Notes: generated by a model from the sequence alone, not told the origin. Shown: positions 27,784 through 38,946, numbered from the stretch's first letter. The stretch: DNA of 64,000 nt from CBDCIS01 sp965217565 (GCA_965217565.1 CBDCIS010000004.1:267726-331725); one strand, 5' to 3'. Numbers and translations: made by a program.

Positions 27784-28709
27784 GAGCCTATCCGATAACC
27801 TTAATTGTCCTTGGTGGGTATCTGAGACTTTGGATAAACTTTCTCCATTCTACTTGAGTGGAGGAAAGACATGTCGAAGATCGATCATGGAGGCGTAGGC
27901 GCTGATTGGCGGATTCCCGATGCTCTGTGGGAGAGGATTGAGCCGATATTGCCTGCCGAGACGGCGGGTCCGAAGGGCGGGAGGCCGTGGAAACCTGCTC
28001 GAGAGTGTATGGATGGAATCTTCTACGTGCTGCGGACCGGCTGCCAGTGGAAAGCGTTGCCTCGCACGTTCGGTGCTCCGAGCACTGTCCATGACCGATT
28101 CCAGCGTTGGCGAGTCGCCGGAGTCTTCGAGGAGTTGTGGGAGCGAGGGTTGTCTGAATACGACGAGGTGCAAGGGATAGATTGGCAGTGGCAGGCAATG
28201 GATGGAGCCATGACAAAGGCTCCGCTCGGGGGGTGAGGGCACTGGCCCGAACCCTACAGACCGGGGTAAGAAGGGTACCAAACGCAGCCTGTTGACAGAG
28301 GGGAACGGTATTCCCATAGGGGTGTGTGTGGACGGAGCCAACCGCCACGACATGAAGATGGTTGAGCCGACATTCGAATCTATGGTGGCGGAACGTCCGG
28401 TTCCCCGACCCGGACAACCTCAGCATCTGTGTCTGGACAAGGGCTATGACTTTGCTGAAGTCGAGCAGTTGGTGGCTCGGTACGGATACACAGCCCACAT
28501 CCGCAGCCGAGGCCAGGAGCGGAAGGAACAACAGACCCTTCCAGGTTACCGCGCCCGCCGTTGGGTGGTCGAGCGCAGCCATAGCTGGCTGAATCGGTTC
28601 AGACGGCTGCTCATCCGTTGGGAGAAGCGTTTGGACAACTATCTGGCTATGCTCCACTTTGCCTGCGCCTGGATAACATATCGCGCTGCTGGAGTTGTCG
28701 GATAGGCTC
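27784..28709 (+). mobile_element. IS5-family insertion sequence ISa, copy 1 (926 bp)
   Basis: Ends GAGCCTATCCGA and its complement TCGGATAGGCTC. It is flanked by TAA (27781-27783) and TTA (28710-28712), that is a T-N-A target whose two copies differ in the middle base. A copy of the same length lies inverted at 35963-36888, and the encoded proteins of the two copies are identical. It interrupts the Calx-beta surface protein gene. Confidence 0.88.
27871..28705 (+). CDS. IS5-family transposase of ISa copy 1 (two frames)
   Basis: Frame one runs from ATG 27871 (MSKIDHGGVGADWRIP, GIFYVLRTGCQWKALP, WQAMDGAMTKAPLGG) to TGA after a six-G run at 28228-28233. Frame two continues as GEGTGPNPTDRGKKGTKRSLL and carries VDGANRHD, CLDKGYDFAEV and RRWVVERSHSWLNRFRRLL, the last with the catalytic Glu. 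The two parts join perfectly if the G-run loses one base, so expression would need slippage at the run (+1 shift or transcriptional slippage). The inverted copy has the same arrangement. Full protein about 278 residues. Confidence 0.83.
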
Positions 28710-28712
28710 TTA

Positions 28713-29561
28713 GAGGGTGTGTGAGAAGTCTTGGATATGTATTAGAATGGAGGCATGAAACGCAAAGCATACCCCAGTGACCTGACTGATGAACAGTGGA
28801 AGATGCTCGCTCCGCTACTCCCGGCAGCCAAAACTGGGGGAAGGCCACGTACTGTAGACCTGCGGGAAGTCGTCAACGGCATTCTATACGTTCTGCGCAA
28901 CGGTTGCACGTGGCGAGCCATGCCGCATGACCTCCCGCCTTGGGGTACTGTATGGTGGTATTTTCGGGAGTGGAGAGAGGATGGTACATGGGAACGAGCC
29001 AATGACGCTCTCCGAGTCAAGGTCCGGCAGGCCGAGGGGAGGAACCCGACACCTAGCGCTGCTATCATAGACAGCCAGTCGGTCAAGACTACGGAAAAAG
29101 GGGGCCTCGTGGCTATGACGCTGGCAAGAAGGTCAACGGTCGAAAGCGACATATCATTGTAGATACCATGGGGTTGCTGCTGGCGGTGGTGGTGCATCCT
29201 GCCAATATCCAGGATAGGGATGGGGCGAAGCTGGTCATCGATAAATTGATAGGGAGGTTTCCCCGCATGAGGTTGGTCTGGGCCGATGCTGGCTATGCTG
29301 GAAAGCTGGTCGAGTGGGTCTGGGCCCTGACAGGCTGGGCACTCGAGATTGTCAAGCGCCCCAGGGACAGCCACCGTTTTCAAGTGCTGCCGCGAAGATG
29401 GGTGGTCGAACGAACATTCGCGTGGCTCAGCAGGTGCCGTCGGATGAGCAAGGACTACGAAGCTCTGTCCGATACAACCGAGGCGTGGACCCATATAGCT
29501 ATGATTCATCTCATGCTCCGACGCTTAGCACCAACCTAATTTGAACTTCTCACACACCCTC
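28713..29561 (+). mobile_element. IS5-family insertion sequence ISb (849 bp), inserted at the edge of ISa
   Basis: Terminal repeats GAGGGTGTGTGAGAAG and CTTCTCACACACCCTC are perfect complements. TTA occurs directly on both sides (28710-28712 and 29562-29564) as the target duplication. This TTA is the target copy left by ISa, so ISb arrived later and used the same T-N-A site. Confidence 0.88.
28755..29539 (+). CDS. IS5-family transposase of ISb (two frames)
   Basis: ATG 28755 begins MKRKAYPSDLTDEQWKMLAP, followed by ILYVLRNGCTWRAMPHDLP and the first Asp in AAIIDSQSVKTTEKGG. At an A5G5 run near 29094-29103 the frame must change; the other frame reads PRGYDAGKKVNGRKRHIIVDTMGLL, then LVWADAGYAGKL (second Asp) and RRWVVERTFAWLSRCRR (Glu). 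A -1 frameshift at A/G runs is normal for this family. Length about 260 residues, apparently complete. Confidence 0.85.
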
Positions 29562-29564
29562 TTA

Positions 29565-32500
29565 GTGTGACCTTCGGCGCGAACGAGTCCTAGAAGGCCT
29601 TCACCGTCATCGCCACCGACGATACGGACGACGATGACGGGGAGAGAGGGTGCGGTTGGGGTTCGGAACCCATACTCTGGGCATCACCGCCAGCGGCACG
29701 ACTACGACCACCGTATCCCTTGCCGACAACGACGCAGCGGCCAGCGACATAACGGTAGCCTTCGGCTCCTCCACCTACACCGCCACCGAGGGTGGCGCCG
29801 CCGCAACGGTGACGGTCACCCTGGGCAGCGCGCCGTCGGCAGCCGTCAACATTCCCCTGACCGTGGTGAGCCGCAATGCGGGCGCCACTGCCGCCGACCA
29901 CTCCACGATACCGGCCAACGTGTCCTTCACCACCTCAGAGACCAGCAAGACCTTCACCGCCACCGACGATACGGACGACGACGACGGGGAGGGCATCACC
30001 ATAGGCTTCGGGACGATGCCCACCGGCTTCGCTGCCAGCGGCACGACTACGACGACCGTATCCCTTGCCGACAACGACGTAGCGGCCAGCGACATAACGG
30101 TAGCCTTCGGCTCCTCCACCTTCACCGCCACCGAGGGCGGCGCCGCCGCCACGGTGACAGTCACCCTCGGCAGGGCGCCGTCGGCAGCCGTCAACATTCC
30201 CCTGACCGTGGTGAGCCGCAATGCGGGCGCCACCGCCGCCGACCACTCCACGATACCAGCCAACGTGTCCTTCACCACCTCAGAGACCCGTAAGACCTTC
30301 ACCGCCACCGACGATACGGACGACGACGGGGAGAGCGTCACCATAGGCTTCGGGACGATGCCCACCGGCTTCGCTGCCAGCGGCGCTACGTCTACCAGCG
30401 TATCCCTTGCCGACAACGAGGAGACGGTGCAGTTCAGCGCCGACACTGCCACGGCTGTGGAGGGCGGCGCGGCGGCCACCATACAGGTGATCCTGTCCAG
30501 GACCCCCCCCGCAGGCAATCACCATACCCATCACCGTGACGGCCGGCGACGGGGCGACTTCCGGAGACTACTCGGTCAGCCCCGCGAGCAGCGTGGCATT
30601 TACCACCACCAGCGCCAGGGAGTCCATCACGGTCACCGCAACGGACGACGACGAGGAGACGGTCACCATCACCTTCGGCTCCAGCCTGCCCCTGACCTAC
30701 GTCGCCGGCACAACGAGCACCGTCACCGTGACCCTGGACGAGCCGGCCAACAGCCAGGCCACAGGCCGCCCCACCATTGCCGGGCAAGCCGTGCAGGGGG
30801 CCACCCTCACCGTTGACACCACGGGCATCTCCGACGGCAACGGCCTGAACTCGGCCGAGTTCTCCTACCAGTGAATCCGGACGATGAGCGGCGCCGACGA
30901 AAACATCTCCGTCGCCACCGAATCCACCTACAAACTGACCTGGGCGGAGGTGGACCATACCGTCAAGGTAAAGGTGGATTTCACCGACGACGACGGGTAC
31001 TCCGAGAGCGGAACGAGCCTGCCCACCGGCACGGTCACCGGCGTGACGGAGACGTCGGGCATCGTCTATGTGCCCGAGAACTGGGCGCTGATCCCGCCCA
31101 GCTCCAGCGTCGGAGTCGGTGACCGGTTCCGGCTGCTGTTCGTCACCAGCGGCACGCGGGACGCCACAGCGACTGACATCGCCGACTACAACCTGTTCGT
31201 GCAGCTTTCCGCCCTTAGCGGGCACGCCGCCATCCAGGAGTACGCCGGGCACTTCCGCGCCCTGGCCACCACCGCTTCGGTCAGCGCCCGCTCCAACACC
31301 GGCACCACGTCCAGCGACCTCGACACCCCTATCTACTGGCTCAACCACTCGGGCAGGGCGGACGACAACCTGGCCGACTTCTACGACGGGACCCGGTGGC
31401 GCAAGCAGACCAACGCACAGGACGAAAACGGGAACCAGGTGACCTTCGGGCTTGGCCATAGCGTGTGGACCGGCACCACCAACGTGGGAGAGATAAGCAG
31501 CAATCCGCTGGGTTCCGCAACGCCAACCATCGGCAGACCCGGGTCAACTTCTCCCCACCAGTTCGAGGGCGTCGGCAGGACAGCCAGCAGCACCAGTACT
31601 TTCCCGCTGTACAGCCTCTCCATGGTCTTTGAGGTGGAGTCCCAGGTGGACATCCAGGGCAGGGCCGTGGTGGGCCAGACGCTGACGGCGGACACCGGCG
31701 GCATCACCGACTCGGACGGCCTCGGCACGCCGACCTACGGTTACCAGTGGCTGCACGACGGCGTCGCCACCAGCACCGCCGCCACCAGCACCGCCTACAC
31801 GCTGGTGGACGACGACGCCGGGGCCCGCATCAGCGTGCGCGTCTCGTTCACCGACGCCGGCAGCAACGCCGAGACCCGCGACAGCCTCGGGACTTCGCGG
31901 GTAATTGCGGGACAGAGGAAACTGGTTGGGTCCCTATCCAGCCGGTGGTAACGCTACTTTCCCAAGTAAACCGGCAGGGATATCGCAAGGCTTCAGAACC
32001 GGAGCGAACGTGTCGGGTTACTTCGTGCGCAGCGTAACCGTCGATTTTATATCAGTGGAGGGGGGATACCGGTCGACGAACACACCGTCAGGCTCACTGC
32101 AGCAACTTCAAGCTACCACCCCACCAGCGACGAGGTACATATCCTCGAAAACCAGTCCGCGATTCCAGCTGGCAATTACTCTACGAGGCGTTACACCACG
32201 CCGGTCGGCACAAAGCTCGGAACGGACCAGCGGTACGCATTGGTGTTATATGAAACTTCGTCTGGCAAATGGTCCTGCGAACTTGATGGCAGCTCCAGCT
32301 TAGACTCCGACGGGATCGACGATTGGGCCATTAATCGGAGCGTACATGCACTGACCTCGAGCCTTGTGTTTACTGGAGTTTTCGCAAATAACGCCAGATG
32401 CCAAATTGGAATATATGGGCGTCTGGCACACTCAAGCGCGCCCTACCTTACGGGTCTGGAGGTCACGAGCACGTCGACAAGCGGCCACAGCTACGACACC

Positions 32501-33452
32501 GGCGAGACCATCGAGAGCACGGCAACCTTCAGTTCCCCGGTGACGGGCACGCTCACCCTGCCGGTCACCATCGGCAGCGACACCGTGAACTTCGTTGCCA
32601 CCAACCACGACAGCTCGAGCAGCACCTTCGTCTTCCGCCACATAGTCGCCGCCGGCGAAAGCGACGACGATGGCATAACCTTCGGCGAGAGTGTCCTGTA
32701 CGGTTATGTCGATGCCGACCTCGGCCACCGGCTAGACCATCGAGTTCACGGCCCAGTTCAGCCGGCCCGTCGCCGCGACCGGAACCCCGGAGTTCGTGTT
32801 CTCGGCGGACGGCACTAGAAGTGCCACCTACAACGCGACCAAGAGCAGCGGCAACGACGTCGTGTTCGATTACACGGTGCTTGCCACCGATGATGACGAC
32901 AGCGGCATCTGGGTCGCATGTCCAGACCAGTGCTGGGACTTGCTGGCAACAGGCGCCATCAAGGACAGCTTCCGAACCGCGGCCGACCGGAAGGACGCCG
33001 ACCTCAGCACCTGGTCCCAACGCCAGGCTCACGACAGTCACCGGATCGACTCCAGCCCACGGATCGTGTCCGTGGAGATAACCTCGGACCCGGACAAGGG
33101 CGACAACTCGGACACCTACGGGCTGGGAGACGTCATCGAAATCACTGTGACCTTCAACCAGGACTTGACCGTCGCCGGAGACCCGGAGCTCCAATTCTCG
33201 GTGGACGGCGCCAGACGCGCCACCTACGACTCCAGCCGAAGCAGCGCGAAGACAGTTGTCTTCACCTACACCGTGGTTGCCACGGACGACGATGACAACG
33301 GCATCTACATCGGCTAGCACGGTGCCCTAACTTCCTTTCACCTGGACATCGACGACTCCATCAAGAACTCGGCAAACGAGGACGCCGTTCTCGACTTCAG
33401 CGTTAGAGAAACGTTCTCGGGCCACAAGGTTGACGGGAGCATTACCAGCTAG
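29565..33452 (+). pseudogene. Large Calx-beta surface protein, decayed 3' part
   Basis: Continues the gene starting at 27078. Repeats of about 110 residues (DITVAFGSSTYTATEGG, ending TVSLADND) occur at 29740-30080 and 30080-30420 and are nearly identical. Next come an ITVTAGDGATSGDY unit, Ig-like modules with a YQW motif (31740), and C-terminal units of the IEITVTFNQDLTVAGDPEL type. Lesions: TAG at 29591-29593, an indel near 29645, a shift at eight C (30503-30510), TGA at 30872-30874 where the paralogous unit has Trp (YQW), shifts near 31900-32240 and near 32740, and TAG at 33315-33317. It was an extracellular adhesin-like protein and cannot now be made whole. Confidence 0.8.
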
Positions 33453-33489
33453 CTAGTCGAGGCCACGAACGTCCGACAGGTAGTGCGAT

Positions 33490-35959
33490 ATGAACACTAC
33501 GCGACGCATAGGCATTAGCAGACCAATCAAGGTTGTGGGCTTCCTGCTGATGCCACTCGTGCTCATTGTCATCGGAGGCTCCACAGCTCTGGCTGACCCC
33601 TCCGATTTGCCGCCCGCGCCTGAGGAGCCCTCGGTGGCGGAGAACGGACTGGACGCGCTGACAGTGAGTTGGGCCGAACCGGAGAATTCCGGTTCGGCCA
33701 TCACCGGCTACGACCTGCAGTACCGCAAGGCCACGGAAGAAGCGTGGACCAATGGCCCGCAGGACCAGACAGGGACCAGCGCCCAGATCAGCAATCTGGA
33801 GGGAGACAGGGGCTATCACGTGCGGGTGCGGGCGCAGAACGCCGAGGGCGAGGGGGAGTGGTCGGAGCAAGGCTCGGGAACGACGGCGTTGTGGGCCGGG
33901 AAACTGACGGTCGGGGCAACTGCGGGGAAGCCCTCGACGAGTCGCTATTTAGGGTTGCAAAAAAATCCTGGGTCGCTAACAAGTTCGGGGACCTGTCTCC
34001 CCAGATTGTGGCCTACAACGGCATCGAATATCACGTCATCATCCTTGCCTGGTACAGAGGTTGGAGGCACGATGGCAATTATAATTACCATAAAACGGCA
34101 CTGGATTTCTATACGTGGAGAAACGCGATTCCGGACGGGTGGATACTGCGGGTACGCGGGACCCGGTTTCACACCAGTGAAGGAATACGCGCAACGCTTG
34201 GCGACGAGGAACAGAAGGTCTACTGGACCGAACCGGACATTTCCCTGTCATTCGCCCAGAAGTATGACGTGGTGCTGTCCAGGGAAATCGATGCGCCGAG
34301 GGACCCCGATTTCGATCCTTTGGCAGATTTGACCGCCGAGTTCTCGGGCGTGCCGGAGAGGCACGACGAGACTTCGTTCGATTTCCAGGTGCGATTCAGC
34401 GAAGAGGTTGAGATCGGCTACCGGCAGTTCTTGGATTCGGCGTTCGAGTTGACAGGGGGGTGGTAACGAAGGCGCGGCGGCTGAGCCCACTGGGCAATGC
34501 CCGCTGGGAGATCAGCGTACGGCCCAGCGGCGCGGGCGACGTTACGGTTGCGCTGCCGGCGAATCGGCCCTGTGCGGAAGCGGGAGCGATCTGTACCGTG
34601 CTCGGCAAACAGCTTTCACTACGCGTCGAAGACACCGTCACGGGACCGGGTGAGCCCGTGCAGCAGGCCCTGACCGCACAGTTCGAGAATGCTCCAGCCT
34701 CACACAACGGTTCATCGGCCTTCAAGTTCCACTTGCGGTTCGATGAGGAAGTCCAAATCAGCTACCGGTGGTTTCGCGATTCGGTGTTCACGTTGAGCGG
34801 GGGAGCAGTAACGAAGGCGCGGCGGCTCGACCCGCCCAGCAACACCCGCTGGGAGATCACGATGGACCCGAGCGGAAATAGCGATGTCGCGATCGTTCTT
34901 CCGGCGGATCGGAACTGCCCGGAGACGGGGGCTATCTGCACCGGGGATGGCCGGAAGCTGTCACAGCGGCTGGAACTGACCATCCCCGGCCCTGGAGCCG
35001 CGCCCGATGCTACGGGTTCGACGAGCTTCACCGTGGTCGAGGGCGACACCGAGGTGTCGACCCTGACGGCGTAGGACGACGACACGCCGGCGGCGGACCT
35101 GACGTGGTCGATACCGTCTGACGCCGGCGGCGGGACGGATCGTGCGAGCTTCACGATCACTGCGGGTGGCGTGCTCTCCTTCCCGGCCGGGAAGGACTTC
35201 GAGGCGCCGGACGACGCCGACAGCGATGGCATCTACGAGGTAACTGTGCGGGTGAGCGACGGCGACAGGAGCGATACGGCGAACATTCGGGTGACTCTGT
35301 CCAACCGGAACGAAGCGCCAACGGCGGACGCGGGGGTGGACCAGGTGGGCATCGAGGAAGGCGCGACTGTGAACCTGAGCGGCACGGGCGAGGACCCAGA
35401 CGGGCGGTCCGACGGTCACGCTGTCCGCGGCATCGGCGGCAACCACGACCTTCGCAGCGCCGACGGAACTGATAGAGGACGCGACCCTGTCCTTCAGGCT
35501 GCGGGTAACTGACGTGGGCAGGCTGTACGACGAAGATGTAGTGTCGGTGACGGTCGTCGCCGAGCCTCCACTGCCGGAAGTGACGGTCTCGGCGGGTACG
35601 AGCCCGGTCACCGAGGGCAACGCGGCGACATTCACGGTGAGTCTGGATTCGGCGCCGTCAGGTGCGCTGTCCGTGGCCGTGGCCGTCTCGGAGACGGGCA
35701 ATGTACTCTCGGGCACGGCCCCGTCGACGTTGGCCTTCGCTGCCGGAGAGAGGAGCAAGACGCTGTCGTTGCAGACCGATGACGACGACGTCGATGAGTC
35801 TGATAGCACGGTGAAGGTGACACTTTCGACGGGCGCCGGGTACACGCTCGGCTCCCGTTCTTCGGCGGAGGTCTCGGTAACCGACAACGACGAGGCTACG
35901 GTCGGCGCGGTGTGGGGGGAGCGGCTGGCGGACCGGGACATCGCGCTGGGTGAGTCGGC
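33490..35959 (+). pseudogene. Second large surface protein (Fn3 / cadherin-like / Calx-beta), decayed 5' part
   Basis: Begins MNTTRRIGISRPIKVVGFLL with a signal peptide ending near ALADPS, 37 bases after the previous gene. A fibronectin type III domain follows (PPAPEEPSVAENGLDALTVSW, YDLQYRK, YHVRVRAQN). Then come two similar beta units with RWEISVRPSGAGDVTV and RWEITMDPSGNSDVAI, a cadherin-like unit (TIPGP to GDRSDTANIRVTL), and a Calx-beta unit ending VTDNDEATVG. Faults are a frameshift near 33915, one at six G (34455-34460), TAG at 35072-35074, a shift near 35400, and an IS insertion at 35960. Removing the IS leaves GESA-K-PTDLWSDG in frame with the part at 36892. Confidence 0.8.
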
Positions 35960-35962
35960 TAA

Positions 35963-36888
35963 GAGCCTATCCGACAACTCCGGCAGCGCGATATGTTATC
36001 CAGGCACAGGCAAAGTGGAGCATAGCAAGATAGTTGTCCAAACGCTTCTCCCAACGGATGAGCAGCCGTCTGAACCGATTCAGCCAGCTATGGCTGCGCT
36101 CGACCACCCAACGGCGGGCGCGGTAACCTGGAAGGGTCTGTTGTTCCTTCCGCTCCTGGCCTCGGCTGCGGATGTGGGCTGTGTATCCGTACCGAGCCAC
36201 CAACTGCTCGACTTCAGCAAAGTCATAGCCCTTGTCCAGACACAGATGCTGAGGTTGTCCGGGTCGGGGAACCGGACGTTCCGCCACCATAGATTCGAAT
36301 GTCGGCTCAACCATCTTCATGTCGTGGCGGTTGGCTCCGTCCACACACACCCCTATGGGAATACCGTTCCCCTCTGTCAACAGGCTGCGTTTGGTACCCT
36401 TCTTACCCCGGTCTGTAGGGTTCGGGCCAGTGCCCTCACCCCCCGAGCGGAGCCTTTGTCATGGCTCCATCCATTGCCTGCCACTGCCAATCTATCCCTT
36501 GCACCTCGTCGTATTCAGACAACCCTCGCTCCCACAACTCCTCGAAGACTCCGGCGACTCGCCAACGCTGGAATCGGTCATGGACAGTGCTCGGAGCACC
36601 GAACGTGCGAGGCAACGCTTTCCACTGGCAGCCGGTCCGCAGCACGTAGAAGATTCCATCCATACACTCTCGAGCAGGTTTCCACGGCCTCCCGCCCTTC
36701 GGACCCGCCGTCTCGGCAGGCAATATCGGCTCAATCCTCTCCCACAGAGCATCGGGAATCCGCCAATCAGCGCCTACGCCTCCATGATCGATCTTCGACA
36801 TGTCTTTCCTCCACTCAAGTAGAATGGAGAAAGTTTATCCAAAGTCTCAGATACCCACCAAGGACAATTAAGGTTATCGGATAGGCTC
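35963..36888 (-). mobile_element. IS5-family insertion sequence ISa, copy 2 (926 bp, inverted)
   Basis: Same length and ends as 27784-28709, on the opposite strand; flanked by TAA (35960-35962) and TTA (36889-36891), again a T-N-A target with a changed middle base. It interrupts the second surface protein gene. The two inverted copies are about 7.25 kb apart and could recombine. Confidence 0.88.
35967..36801 (-). CDS. IS5-family transposase of ISa copy 2 (two frames)
   Basis: Identical in both partial proteins to the transposase at 27871-28705: first frame from ATG 36801 to the stop after the six-G run near 36440, second frame ending at 35967. The same slippage requirement holds. Identity of the translated copies, including the frameshift, indicates recent transposition or gene conversion and suggests that the two-frame state is the natural one. 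Confidence 0.83.
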
Positions 36889-36891
36889 TTA

Positions 36892-37561
36892 GCCGACTGA
36901 CCTGTGGTCGGACGGCAGCAAAGTGTGGGTGATCACGGACTGGGAAACCGGGCAGGTCCAGGTCTACTCGCTGGCGGACGGAGCGTTGCAATCGGACTCG
37001 GGCTTCACGCTGACGGGGACCTTGTTTCCCACCGGACTGTGGTCGGACGGGCAAACGCTGTGGGCAGCTGACTACAGCGCCGGTCGAGTGTTGGCCTACC
37101 GCCTGTCAGACGGCTCTCGTCTATCTGGTCAGGACTTTGACCAAGCGGTGATGTCAGCCGCCGGCAACAGCCGGCCTAGCGGACTGTGGTCGGGCGGCCA
37201 GACTATGTGGGTGGCGGACTTCAGCGCCTCGAAGGTTTTCGCCTACCGGCTGTCGGACAAGGCTAGAGCATCAGCCCTGGAGTTTGATCTCACGTCGGAT
37301 CAGAACGATACACCGATTAGCCCGTTCGGGCTCTGGTCGGACGGCGAGACTATGCTGGCTTCAGACTGGCAACGCGGTGAAATATTTGCATACACCCTGT
37401 CAGGCGGGCAGCGGCAACCGAATCGAAACATCAACACCTTGGAGTCTGGCACCAGCTATCCGAGCGGGTTGTGGTGCGACGGCGAAACGCTATGGGTCGT
37501 TGACGACCTTGTCGAGCGCATCCACGCCTACGCCGTACCGGGTTTGGGCTCGACACCATGA
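36892..37561 (+). pseudogene. Second large surface protein, C-terminal WSDG-repeat part
   Basis: Carries on the gene that starts at 33490. It holds five to six repeats of about 45-50 residues with the pattern P-x-x-L-W-S-D-G-x-T-x-W-V-x-D followed by an AYRLSDG-type strand: TDLWSDGSKVWVITD, TGLWSDGQTLWAADY, SGLWSGGQTMWVADF, FGLWSDGETMLASDW and SGLWCDGETLWVVDD. The repeats look like blades of a beta-propeller. The frame itself is intact from 36923 to the stop at 37561, but it is separated from its signal peptide by the IS and the upstream lesions. Confidence 0.78.
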
Positions 37562-37621
37562 ACGCCGAGAGATGGGATGGCGGGCTTCGTACGCTGGCAA
37601 GCGAATGCTCAGAGCTGACAT

Positions 37622-37648
37622 GGTTCCCCCGCGCACGCGGGGATGGTC
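37622..37648. repeat. Single CRISPR-like (type I-E style) repeat
   Basis: A 27-base block with palindrome CCCCGCG/CGCGGGG (37627-37633 and 37636-37642) flanked by GGTTC and ATGGTC, the look of a type I-E repeat. No second copy occurs 50-70 bases to either side and no cas gene is present, so it is not an array. Confidence 0.35.
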
Positions 37649-38751
37649 GTATACGCCTGAACAGCAGCAGCATCGTCGACCAACGAGACGCCGCCTACGC
37701 CTATGAGGCGCGACGGTGCTCGTCGTGGAGGAGGAAGTGGCGCAGTCCCTGGCCGGCGCCGTGCTCAACTATAAGGCGGAAGAAGTCGCCGCGCCTTGCT
37801 TCCCCCTCGATATCTACTAGCGCGGCGCACGCTCCTTGGGGGAGGGGGCTGGTGGAGGAGTCGTGGTTCGACGGGCCCATCGACGATCCGGTTTGACCTA
37901 ATAGGGGCGCTCACAAATGAGCGTCCCTATAAGCCCCACCAAACTTGACAAAATCGAGAACCTTCACACTGAAATTCGTTCTGGAGCTGTAGCCAGACGT
38001 CATCCCGCCCAATGGCGTCCGAAAAGGTCTGTCCTTCGGCACCGGTCCGGAGTCGACGCGTGGTCGTTCATCTTGTGCAGCCCCGCCCGAGAATCCGTCC
38101 GGTCGCCGTGGTGAGAGTCCAGGACTCACATCCTCACCTCGGCATTATCACTTATATGATGGGGCTGAGGGTTGCCGTGGCGACGGTGCCGGGGTAGTAT
38201 TGGGCTGATGTGGACGGACCGGCACGTGGTGGAGGGTGGATAAGTCCAGCACCTCTGTCGGCGTGAACACCCGCCTCAGCTTGAGGAGGCCGCAGGGAGA
38301 CGAGGCCGCCTGTCGACGGCGGGCCGGTCGCGGCGGCCGGAGATGACGATCCCATGACGATGAGACGTGCGGGGCCGCTCTTGGCCGCCCTGACGATCCG
38401 TATGGCGTTCCATCTGTCTGCATGCGAGCCTGCGGCTGAGCCCATCGCGGACTCCGCCACTGCTGTACTTGGGGTGCTACACCAGGCTCCCACGCCGCCG
38501 GCGTCGGAGACCCTCCTGCCTGCCGACAGCTGTTCCCGTGCTTGTCGGACTAACATAGCAGGTGGTACAAGAGCTGGTAGCAGGTCATCGTCGCCGCCGA
38601 AGAGTGTTATGTCGATACTGATGAAGGACGTCTATCTGGGCGCGAAGTACGTGTATGGATACGCCATCGAGTCAAAGGCGGCGAAGGTCGCCGCCAGTTC
38701 TGAACCCCTCACAGCCAGCCCACTATCACCATCCGTTATCCGCCCCAGCCC

Positions 38752-38946
38752 TCAGGGAGCCCAATCCACAGGGTAGTCATCTGCAGGATCATCTGTGAGT
38801 CGGGTGAGGTCGGGACCGTCGGCGTTCACTGCGTATATCTCCCAATTCCCGTCGCGCTTCGAGAGGAACACCATCCGGCGTCAGTCAGGAGGAGACCATC
38901 CTGGACTCCCGTCATCTGCAGGATCGCCGGTGAGGCGGGTGCTGCG
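38752..38946 (-). pseudogene. TolB/WD40-like propeller relic
   Basis: The minus strand reads RSTRLTGDPADDGSPGWSP, a TGA stop, then RRMVFLSKRDGNWEIYAVNADGP and LTRLTDDPADDYPVDWAP before TGA at 38754-38752. These are two consecutive blades of a TolB-type (PD40) propeller with the consensus GNWEIYVMNADG. The relic has no start, is broken by a stop and is too short to be functional; the parent gene must have been deleted from both sides. Confidence 0.7.

Noticed and set aside
29775..30518. 247-residue minus-strand frame in the repeat region
   Set aside because: Repetitive antisense reading of Calx-beta repeats; the repeated pattern comes from the coding strand.
30872..30874. TGA as a second selenocysteine codon
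   Set aside because: The paralogous unit has Trp here (YQW), no redox motif is present, and the gene carries several other lesions.
37562..37768. A CRISPR array
   Set aside because: Only one repeat-like block was found, with no regularly spaced second copy and no cas genes.
37730..37830. A short plus-strand frame reading VLVVEEEVAQSLAGAVLNY
   Set aside because: It is faintly like an iron-sulfur assembly protein segment, but it is short, lacks the Cys motif and meets a stop; I cannot support a call.
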